Assembly: GCA_027032655.1 (NCBI GenBank) | Contig: JALVMZ010000049.1 | Coordinates: 1-7,374 of the forward strand | Direction: 5' to 3' | Length of the DNA: 7,374 nucleotides | From: Desulfobacteraceae bacterium | Lineage (GTDB): Bacteria > Desulfobacterota > DSM-4660 > Desulfatiglandales > JALVMZ01 | Shown here: positions 1 through 5,202 of the stretch, in pieces | Layout: each line of letters opens with the position of its first letter | Position numbering within the stretch: position 1 is the stretch's first letter | The notes under the pieces: generated by a model | Databases searched by the model: none | Told to the model about the DNA's origin: nothing | The model's input: only the letters and a program-made list of their open reading frames with translations | Made by a program: the position numbers and the translations under genes

Positions 1-283
1 CTTTATAAGCATCCAATACATCTGTGAGTGATTCATCTGATATATCATGGGTAAGTCCCCTGAATGCCTTTAAAACAAAGGTCAGCTTTCCTTTAGAACG
101 AACGATCATACTCCTAATAGCCTTTTTATCAGGAATCCTGTAAAAACTGAAATTCAACTCCACGGTGCTGAAATGTTCCGCATAATAGGAGAGGAGATCC
201 CCTTTTTTCATTTTAGCGGGATAAAATCTGCCACGCCAGTCATCATAATAATATCCTGATGTGCCAATCAATATGTTATCCAA
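1..283 (-). CDS. DUF72 (YecE-like) family protein, N-terminal part
   Basis: The first 94 codons of a gene that runs off the left edge of the window. The translation opens with (M)DNILIGTSGYYYDDW and continues with GRFYPAKMKKGDLLSYYA and FSTVELNFSFYRIP. These are the hallmark N-terminal motifs of the DUF72/YecE family: GTSGY near the start, W-G-FYP, then the YYA..F..VE.N.SFYR.P block. The family has a TIM-barrel fold and is widespread, but its biochemical role is not settled. The start is TTG, chosen because an AAGGAG ribosome site lies nine bases upstream and the GTSGY motif normally sits within about ten residues of the start. The next TTG (codon 5) would cut into the motif. It is transcribed away from the cstA gene, so it belongs to another unit. 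The family call is strong; the length and the C-terminus cannot be seen. Confidence 0.9.
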   Translation of the reverse strand, partial: MDNILIGTSGYYYDDWRGRFYPAKMKKGDLLSYYAEHFSTVELNFSFYRIPDKKAIRSMIVRSKGKLTFVLKAFRGLTHDISDESLTDVLDAYK

Positions 284-292
284 TTCCCTTTT

Positions 293-298
293 CTCCTT
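293..298 (-). promoter_or_regulatory. Ribosome binding site fixing the TTG start of the DUF72 gene
   Basis: On the minus strand this reads AAGGAG, nine bases upstream of the TTG at 283-281. No ATG is available near the conserved N-terminal motif, so this site decides the start codon. Confidence 0.7.
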
Positions 299-322
299 AA
301 ATTTTGAAGTTTTATATTTTAA

Positions 323-351
323 TTGACATATGGTTTTTATAGTTTTATAGG
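323..351 (+). promoter_or_regulatory. Candidate sigma70 promoter for cstA
   Basis: A perfect TTGACA at 323-328 is followed, after 17 bases, by TATAGG at 346-351 (four of six matches to TATAAT). Transcription from here would give a leader of roughly 140 bases before the cstA start at 499. This rests on motif matches alone in very AT-rich DNA, where chance matches are common. A perfect TATAAT at 391-396 lies closer to the gene but has no recognisable -35 partner. Confidence 0.4.
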
Positions 352-373
352 GAAATAATTAAAGATAAAACAA
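344..373 (-). promoter_or_regulatory. Possible divergent promoter for the DUF72 gene
   Basis: On the minus strand TTGTTT (373-368) is followed after 18 bases by TATAAA (349-344), about 60 bases upstream of the TTG start. Its -10 would overlap the -10 of the candidate cstA promoter, so the two could exclude each other. The match is weak and the region is AT-rich, so this is tentative. Confidence 0.2.
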
Positions 374-397
374 TTTTAAATGTCTTTAAATATAATA

Positions 398-424
398 ATG
401 AAAGGAGGTGAAGGGAGGCGATAA
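398..424 (+). other. Orphan perfect Shine-Dalgarno inside an 8-codon mini-ORF
   Basis: AAAGGAGGTGA at 401-411 is a full-length complement of the 16S rRNA 3' end, but no gene starts 5-10 bases downstream. An ATG directly in front (398-400) opens a mini-ORF, MKGGEGRR, ending with TAA at 422-424, so the Shine-Dalgarno sequence is itself the coding sequence. It lies in the cstA leader, 75 bases before the cstA start. It may be a ribosome standby or regulatory leader element, a remnant of a lost start site, or chance. No ribosome site precedes its own ATG. Confidence 0.25.
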
Positions 425-498
425 TATTTAAATAATTTGGTAGAGGTTTATTTTTTCCAGGACCTTATTATTTTTGGCTCAATACCAGGAGGTAAAAA

Positions 499-2160
499 AT
501 GAATTCATTATTGGTATTGGTATGGTGGGCCGCAGTTGTAATTCTTGGTTACTGGGTTTATGCAAGGCATGTTGCTAATAAGATATTCAAGGTTGACCCT
601 AACAGGGCAACTCCAGCCAAGATGTATATGGATGGTGTGGATTTCATGCCTGCAAACAAGAATGTCCTCTACGGCTTCCAGTTAAATTCCATTGCTGGTG
701 CTGCACCCATAATAGGTCCCATAGTAGCGCTTCAATGGGGATGGCTACCAGCTCTGCTCTGGCTTGGACTTGGCGTATTCTTCATTGGATGGCTTCAGGA
801 TTTCTCCAGCGCCATGGTATCCATCAGGAATGATGGAGACACATTTGGCGCACTGGGATATAAGCTCATATCACCAAGGGCAAGAAAGATTCTCCTTACA
901 TTTGTTTATTTCTATCTCCTGCTGATTGCTTGTGCATTCGGTCATGTTATCACAAAGGGCATAAGCAAAAACCCTGCCCTGCCATTTCCCCTGCTTGTGG
1001 TAATCGCCGTTGCATTTCTGGTGGGCCATATGATATACAGGGCAAAAACTAACATTATCGCAACAACCATCATAGCTATTGCACTGATATTCTTTTCCAT
1101 ATGGCTCGGGACGGTCTGGAAGATTCCCACAAGTTACAATCTTATTCTGATCTGCGTCCTGATATTTGGATATTTCAGCTCCATACTGCCTGTGTGGCGA
1201 TTTATTCAGCCGTATAACTATTCATCGGTTTATGTGGTCTATTTTGGAATAATTGCAGGTGTTCTCGGGATAATTATTGGTCACAAACCCCTTACACTTC
1301 CTGCTTACACTGGATGGAGCATAAAGATTGGTCCCCTTTGGCCCATAATGTTTGTTACAATTGCATGTGGTGCAATCTCCGGGTGGCATTCCCTGGTTTC
1401 CAGCACAGCCACATCAAGACAGATTGAAAATGAGATGGATGTCCGTCCTGTTACTGCAGGAGCGATGTTTGCCGAATTTACCATCTCAATAATAGCTGTA
1501 ATTGTCTGTGCCACTGCATTCGCTGATAAAGCACAGTATCTAAAGCACCTGAAAAATCCAGTTGGAATCTTTGTCAGCGGCCTTGGAGGTGCCATAACTT
1601 CAATAGGACTGCCCGTGAGTTATGCAAAGGCCCTGGCAGGAATGATGATAATCATCCTGGCACTAACCATTGTTAATCTGGTGTTCAGATTCATGAAAAT
1701 CGCCACCGCTGAACTGCTGGGAGACTCTATACCTTTGGCAAAAAATCCTCATATTGCCACAATAGTAGCTCTTATTATTACCTGGATTTTGGTCAAGACA
1801 GGAAGCTGGCTTTACATCTGGGTGCTCTTTGGAGGCGCAAACCAGTTAATGGCATCCTTTGCACTCCTGCTTGTGACACTGTTTCTGGTTCAGAAATCCG
1901 AGAATTATAAGGTTGCTATATATCCAATGTTTTTTATGTATGTGACCACTGTATGCGCATTATTCTATACTTCATTCTTTAGACTTATTCCAAGTGCATT
2001 TGCAGGTAAAAAGGTCTTTGGAAATCTATTTGCATCAGCAGTTGCAATACTATTAATCATACTTGCTCTTATCCTTGCATACGACGGCTGGAGGGCATTT
2101 AAGAAATACAGGGCAGAGGCCGTTTCTGCTCCCAGAGAGGCAGAAGAGTCAGTTGCATAA
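499..2160 (+). CDS. cstA: Short-form CstA-family carbon starvation / peptide or pyruvate transporter
   Basis: A polytopic inner-membrane protein of 553 residues with roughly 15 hydrophobic segments spread along the chain. It belongs to the CstA family, whose members import peptides (CstA) or pyruvate (BtsT) in enterobacteria; the substrate here is unknown. Family blocks seen: RATPAKMYMDGVDFMPANK (36-54), SIAGAAPIIGPI (64-75), LQDFSSAMVSIRNDG (around 99-113), CGAISGWHSLVSS (about 290-302) and WVLFGGANQ (441-449). The enterobacterial proteins are about 700 residues, so this is the shorter type common in anaerobes. It also departs from the usual GYHFAAIAGAGP block, reading GFQLNSIAGAAP, which marks a divergent subfamily. 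The ATG is preceded by AGGAGG six bases upstream. The C-terminal tail (about 535-553) is charged and cytosolic-looking. It stands 75 bases ahead of the small-protein/ATPase block, with a stem-loop between. The family call is secure; the substrate is not. Confidence 0.9.
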   Translation: MNSLLVLVWWAAVVILGYWVYARHVANKIFKVDPNRATPAKMYMDGVDFMPANKNVLYGFQLNSIAGAAPIIGPIVALQWGWLPALLWLGLGVFFIGWLQDFSSAMVSIRNDGDTFGALGYKLISPRARKILLTFVYFYLLLIACAFGHVITKGISKNPALPFPLLVVIAVAFLVGHMIYRAKTNIIATTIIAIALIFFSIWLGTVWKIPTSYNLILICVLIFGYFSSILPVWRFIQPYNYSSVYVVYFGIIAGVLGIIIGHKPLTLPAYTGWSIKIGPLWPIMFVTIACGAISGWHSLVSSTATSRQIENEMDVRPVTAGAMFAEFTISIIAVIVCATAFADKAQYLKHLKNPVGIFVSGLGGAITSIGLPVSYAKALAGMMIIILALTIVNLVFRFMKIATAELLGDSIPLAKNPHIATIVALIITWILVKTGSWLYIWVLFGGANQLMASFALLLVTLFLVQKSENYKVAIYPMFFMYVTTVCALFYTSFFRLIPSAFAGKKVFGNLFASAVAILLIILALILAYDGWRAFKKYRAEAVSAPREAEESVA

Positions 2161-2179
2161 ACCCAGGAGAAAATTCAGA

Positions 2180-2208
2180 GGGAGTATATCTGTCTTTGAT
2201 ATACTCCC
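2180..2208 (+). terminator. Stem-loop between cstA and the downstream block (terminator or processing site)
   Basis: GGGAGTATATC (2180-2190) and GATATACTCCC (2198-2208) form a perfect 11-bp stem with a 7-base loop, TGTCTTT. It begins 19 bases after the cstA stop. Only two T's follow before AACTATG, so the U-tract of a strong intrinsic terminator is missing. It could terminate weakly, let some transcription through, or protect the cstA 3' end after processing. Confidence 0.6.
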
Positions 2209-2235
2209 TTAACTATGAACCGTAAAAGGTTTTAA

Positions 2236-2493
2236 ATGCGAAAGTCCTTTTTAAAAAATATAGGAGATTATTTAAAAGGGATCTTTTTATATCCCCTTTC
2301 AGAACCCGTATTAAGTCAAAAACGCTCATTGGAGTTTCTATTTATGTTCTCCATTTATGGTTCACAAATAGGATTTCCCTTTTTATTCAATTATTATCAC
2401 CTGAGACTTGTTCCATATACCTTTAAGGCACTTAAGCCATGGAAAATAAAGGCATTAAAAGAAAGGGACTTTTTTGATCTGGTAAATGATTAA
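2236..2493 (+). CDS. Small hydrophobic protein A, paralogue of the next gene; unknown function
   Basis: An 85-residue protein that I do not recognise. It has a basic, amphipathic-looking N-terminus (1-30), one central hydrophobic stretch (about 32-54: FLFMFSIYGSQIGFPFLF, then NYY) and a charged C-terminal tail ending KERDFFDLVND. It aligns without gaps to the downstream 91-residue protein over residues 31-81, with about 22 identities in 51 by eye. These include S-x-E-x-LF, G-x3-G-x-P, YY-x-LRL-x-PY, WK and a closing E-x-DF-x-D. The shared LRL-x-PY and WK...E-x-DF pattern suggests a conserved binding surface beside a membrane-contacting helix. The start follows AAAAGG with a six-base gap, a weak site. 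There is no signal peptide. It heads an apparent four-gene operon with two ArsA/Get3-like ATPases, which are the obvious candidate partners. The gene is very likely real; any function is inference. Confidence 0.8.
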   Translation: MRKSFLKNIGDYLKGIFLYPLSEPVLSQKRSLEFLFMFSIYGSQIGFPFLFNYYHLRLVPYTFKALKPWKIKALKERDFFDLVND

Positions 2494-2518
2494 ATCCAAT
2501 TTAAGGAGTTGATGTATT

Positions 2519-2794
2519 ATGGCTGATAAAGGAAAAAAGAAAAAAGGAGGAATATTAGGATTCTTAAAAGATTTCACCTATGGAATGGCCACCCATGGTA
2601 TGGCAAGGCATGCCCTTAAAACGAGATCCAGCATGGAACACCTGTTTATACTGATTACCATGGGAGATATGCTGGGAATTCCTATACTTCCGCCATATTA
2701 TTCACTCAGGCTTCTCCCTTATGTTGTCCCCCAGATAACCACATGGAAACGAAGGATGTTAAGGGAGAAGGATTTTGTGGATAGTCTATATTAG
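2519..2794 (+). CDS. Small hydrophobic protein B, paralogue of the preceding gene; unknown function
   Basis: A 91-residue protein, unrecognised as to function. It begins with a lysine-rich segment (MADKGKKKKGG), followed by a glycine/methionine-containing amphipathic stretch (about 12-30). A hydrophobic centre (about 42-58, LFILITMGDMLGIPILP) leads into PYYSLRLLPY (59-68), and the tail contains TWKRRMLREKDFVDSLY. Residues 38-88 match residues 31-81 of protein A without gaps. The centre is less hydrophobic than a normal transmembrane helix and is broken by Gly and Pro, so it may lie in the membrane surface or form a re-entrant segment. AAGGAG lies ten bases before the ATG; an earlier ATG at 2512 hits a stop after four codons, which supports this start. 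It lies 25 bases after gene A and 21 bases before the first ATPase gene, as expected for one operon. Confidence 0.82.
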   Translation: MADKGKKKKGGILGFLKDFTYGMATHGMARHALKTRSSMEHLFILITMGDMLGIPILPPYYSLRLLPYVVPQITTWKRRMLREKDFVDSLY

Positions 2795-2815
2795 AATTTA
2801 AAGAGAGGAGCAACT

Positions 2816-3799
2816 ATGTCACTCAGGGAGATGATTGAAAAATATCCTGAAAGAAAATATATCATGTTCGGGGGAAAAGGTGGACTGGGAAAGACCACAT
2901 TTTCTGCTGCTACTGCGTATTATCTCGCGTCCAGAGGTAAAAAGGTGCTGGTATTTTCAGTTGATCCCCAGGCATCCCTCAGCGATATATTTGAGAGGGA
3001 TATCTTTGGAAAAGGGAATGTGGAGATCATGCCAAACCTTTACGCCTGCGAGGTGGATGCGGACAAGAGGATACATGATTATCAGGAAGAAATAAGAAAG
3101 AAGATTATGGATATGTATGGTATGAAAAAGATTCCCGAAGAGATTGAAAGTTATATACGAGCATCATCTGCAGAGCCAGCAATGGAAGAGAGCGCCATTT
3201 TTGATGCGGTGGTGGATATTGTTATAAAGGGTGACTTTGATTATTATATTTATGACCTTGTGCCCCTTGGACATGCGCTATATTACCTTTCCATGGCATC
3301 CATATATGATGCCTGGCTGGAGAAGATTACATCACTAAGGGAACAGATGAGAGAATATGACAAGGCAATTGCCACAATGAGGAGGGAGGAGGAGACCGAA
3401 GAAGACCAGATATACAACGAACTTAAATACATAAAAGAAAGAATAGGGGCATCATCCAAGATAATGACAGACAGGGAGAAGACCGCATTCTTCTTTGTTA
3501 TTACTCCTGAAGAGATGATTATTGCAGATACTGAAAAAGCGGCCTCTTTATTCAAGAAGTATAATGTCCCTATTGCGGGTTATGTGGTTAACAGGGTGAT
3601 TGACAGAAATCTTCTTAATGATAACATCCCTGCATATCTCAAAAACCGCATTGAAATGCAGAAAGATGCCCTCAAAGATATAGAAGAGAGATTTGGCAAG
3701 TCAGTGCTTGCCACAGTCCCTGAATTTGACTCGGAAATAAAAGGACTTGATTCAATAAAGAGACTTGCTGAAGTCATGTTTGAGGAGAAATTGCCATGA
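2816..3799 (+). CDS. ArsA/Get3-like P-loop ATPase, first of a tandem pair (altered switch II)
   Basis: A cytosolic 327-residue ATPase of the SIMIBI class, ArsA/Get3 (GET3/TRC40) family. It has a deviant Walker A at 19-28 (GGKGGLGKTT) with both the signature lysine (K21) and the P-loop lysine (K26). Switch I reads SVDPQASLSD (48-57) and keeps the terminal aspartate, D57, equivalent to the hydrolytic aspartate of Get3. Next come EPAMEESAIF (about 121-130) and an unusual switch II, DLVPLGHAL (147-155), where the family has DTAPTGHTL. Residues about 165-215 are a highly charged helical insertion (RREEETEEDQ) at the place where Get3 has its hydrophobic client-binding helices. The conserved asparagine block YVVNRVID follows, but there is no CxxC zinc motif. 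At 327 residues it is one domain, half the size of arsenite-pump ArsA. AGGAG precedes the ATG by five bases. Its stop overlaps the next gene's start (ATGA), implying coupled, roughly equal synthesis. No arsenic genes are nearby. The family is certain; the role is unknown. Confidence 0.88.
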   Translation: MSLREMIEKYPERKYIMFGGKGGLGKTTFSAATAYYLASRGKKVLVFSVDPQASLSDIFERDIFGKGNVEIMPNLYACEVDADKRIHDYQEEIRKKIMDMYGMKKIPEEIESYIRASSAEPAMEESAIFDAVVDIVIKGDFDYYIYDLVPLGHALYYLSMASIYDAWLEKITSLREQMREYDKAIATMRREEETEEDQIYNELKYIKERIGASSKIMTDREKTAFFFVITPEEMIIADTEKAASLFKKYNVPIAGYVVNRVIDRNLLNDNIPAYLKNRIEMQKDALKDIEERFGKSVLATVPEFDSEIKGLDSIKRLAEVMFEEKLP

Positions 3800-4776
3800 A
3801 AAAGACAATGGTTGATTTTTTCAAAGAGAATCCCACTATAAAATACATATATTTTGGAGGCAAAGGGGGGGTTGGAAAGACTGTGGTTGCAGCCGCAGTT
3901 GCCCTCTGGATGTCAAAGCAGGGGAAAAGGACACTGCTTGCCTCAACAAACCCCGTGCACAGCCTCTCCAATCTATTTCAGATGGATGTGTTTGGAAAGC
4001 CTGTCTTAATTCCAGGAACCGATAATCTCTATGCACAGGAGATAGATACAAAGGATACCATAGAAAGGTCAAAAAAGGAGATTAGAGAGAAGATAAGCTG
4101 GTTCCTGAAATACGCAGATATACCAACAAAGGCTGATGACTTTATTGAATCGGCTACCATGAATCCTGCTTTTGAAGAATCAGCCATGTTTGAAAATATG
4201 ACAAACATAATTTTTGAAGATAAATTTGAATTTTATGTGTTTGACACAGCACCCACTGCTAATGCAAGAAGGCTCCTTGGGATGTCAAAGGTTTATACCC
4301 TCTGGGTGGATAAGATGCTCCAAAGTAGAGAAGAGGCAAGATCCATGAGACTTAATCTATCTTTCAGAAAAAAGAAACTGGAAGAGGAAGAAGATCCACT
4401 GCTTGATTATCTTACCACATTCAGGGACAGGATTGAGAAGATGAGAGTAATACTCACAGATGAGAAAAAGAGCTCATTTTTCTTTGTCACCCTGCTTGAA
4501 TCACTTCCAATAGCAGTTATAAAGAGATTTATTGGATGGTTTAAAGACTTTGGAATTCCCATTGGTGGGGTAATCATAAATCAGTGTATAGATAAAAAGC
4601 AGATATGTGAGGATTCTGCAGAATTCGTCCTTAATAGATGCAAGATGCAGGATCGATATAGAGAAGAGGTTTACAAATCCTTTGATAATGTGCTGGGTGA
4701 AATCCCTCTTTTTGAAAAAGAGGTAAGAGGTCTTGAAATGGTTGAAAAACTCTCAAATGCACTGATGAACCAGTAA
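3796..4776 (+). CDS. ArsA/Get3-like P-loop ATPase, second of the pair (Asn in both switch I Asp positions)
   Basis: A 326-residue paralogue of the preceding ATPase with the same layout. The Walker A is intact (GGKGGVGKT, 21-29; K23 and K28). Switch I reads STNPVHSLSN (50-59), where Get3/ArsA proteins have STDPAHSLSD, so both aspartates (N52 and N59 here) are asparagine. The second is the position at which the Asp-to-Asn change is used to block hydrolysis in yeast Get3 (D57N). Switch II is DTAPTANARRLL (150-161): the DTAPT core is kept, but the following Gly-His is Ala-Asn. NPAFEESAMF matches the first protein's EPAMEESAIF. A charged helical insertion (RKKKLEEEED) and SSFFFV follow. There are several cysteines near the C-terminus (NQCIDKKQIC, NRCKMQ) but no CxxC. 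GAGGAG lies eight bases before the ATG, inside the upstream gene, and the genes overlap by four bases. It probably binds ATP and hydrolyses it poorly, serving as a regulatory half of a heterodimer; that is inference. Confidence 0.88.
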   Translation: MKKTMVDFFKENPTIKYIYFGGKGGVGKTVVAAAVALWMSKQGKRTLLASTNPVHSLSNLFQMDVFGKPVLIPGTDNLYAQEIDTKDTIERSKKEIREKISWFLKYADIPTKADDFIESATMNPAFEESAMFENMTNIIFEDKFEFYVFDTAPTANARRLLGMSKVYTLWVDKMLQSREEARSMRLNLSFRKKKLEEEEDPLLDYLTTFRDRIEKMRVILTDEKKSSFFFVTLLESLPIAVIKRFIGWFKDFGIPIGGVIINQCIDKKQICEDSAEFVLNRCKMQDRYREEVYKSFDNVLGEIPLFEKEVRGLEMVEKLSNALMNQ

Positions 4777-5022
4777 GACCAATAAAAAACCATTCACAAC
4801 CTCACCCAACACGGCATAGAGTCTCACCATATTGGAAAGATGTGCAAAACGGAGTAATATGAGCCCCTTTCTTGCAGACAAAAGAGACCTCTGGACATTC
4901 TGAACACTCAGATGGTTATTGATCCCGATTTCATAGCTCTTTTTTATTTACTCTTTTCATCATTCTGAGCATGGAAAATAATTTCCCTGTAATAATTTAA
5001 TTTTTTTCAATAATTTATGGAA

Positions 5023-5036
5023 ATTCTTATAAGAAT
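5023..5036. repeat. Perfect 14-bp palindrome, possible operator
   Basis: ATTCTTATAAGAAT reads the same on both strands with no spacer, 180 bases before the sensor-kinase start and about 80 bases before the candidate -10 boxes. A dimeric regulator could bind it. It is AT-rich and occurs once here, so chance is possible. Confidence 0.3.
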
Positions 5037-5115
5037 CTGATATGATTATATCTTGCATCCAGGAGGATAAATATCCATTGATATATTAAAACCATTTCAT
5101 AATTCTGTCCATTAG

Positions 5116-5135
5116 TATAATGAGCAGATTATAAT
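5116..5135 (+). promoter_or_regulatory. Two TATAAT boxes, candidate promoter region of the sensor kinase
   Basis: Perfect TATAAT hexamers lie at 5116-5121 and 5130-5135, 68-87 bases upstream of the kinase ATG. Neither has a good -35 at 16-18 bases. TTGATA at 5078-5083 is a good -35 match but pairs better with CATAAT at 5099-5104, at a short 15-base spacing. A promoter in this area is likely, but its exact position is not determined. Confidence 0.3.
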
Positions 5136-5202
5136 AAGGTTTCTAATAAGAGACAGTTCCTTTATTTTGTTTTACAAATTTTCATATACCCTGGATTTTA
5201 AA

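Larger units (their letters stand above)
4777..5202 (+). other. Intergenic region of 426 bases without a convincing gene
   Basis: The stretch lies between the ATPase block and the sensor kinase. Both strands were read and no gene was found. It holds a 15-codon mini-ORF MSPFLADKRDLWTF (4859-4903) four bases after GGAG, whose stop sits in a short hairpin (TCTGA, ACAC loop, TCAGA, 4899-4912). It also has a weak AT-rich hairpin at 4973-4986, T-rich runs at 4940-4945 and 5001-5007, the palindrome at 5023-5036, and an AGGAGG at 5061-5066 that serves no start codon. No clear intrinsic terminator for the ATPase operon is visible: the T-rich runs are not preceded by stable GC stems. Confidence 0.6.

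Noticed and set aside
1305..1595. 96-codon open frame on the minus strand
   Set aside because: It is antisense to the CstA core motifs around GAISGWHS, with no ribosome site and no protein-like motif.
3283..3777. Two antisense open frames opposite the first ATPase
   Set aside because: They are shadows of the conserved ATPase coding sequence; low-complexity serine-rich translations.
2816..4776. Annotation of the two ATPases as arsenite-efflux ArsA
   Set aside because: There is no arsB, arsD, arsR or acr3 nearby, the proteins are single-domain, and the cysteine triad of arsenite-binding ArsA is not seen. Family membership alone does not imply arsenic resistance.
2816..4776. ParA/MinD or NifH identity for the ATPases
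   Set aside because: They share the deviant Walker A, but the STDP..SLSD-type switch I, the E.A.EES..F block and DTAPT in the second protein are specific to the ArsA/Get3 branch. The nitrogenase cluster cysteines are absent.
4899..4945. Intrinsic terminator for the ATPase operon
   Set aside because: The hairpin at 4899-4912 has only five pairs and the T-run at 4940 is almost 30 bases away, so they do not form a terminator together.
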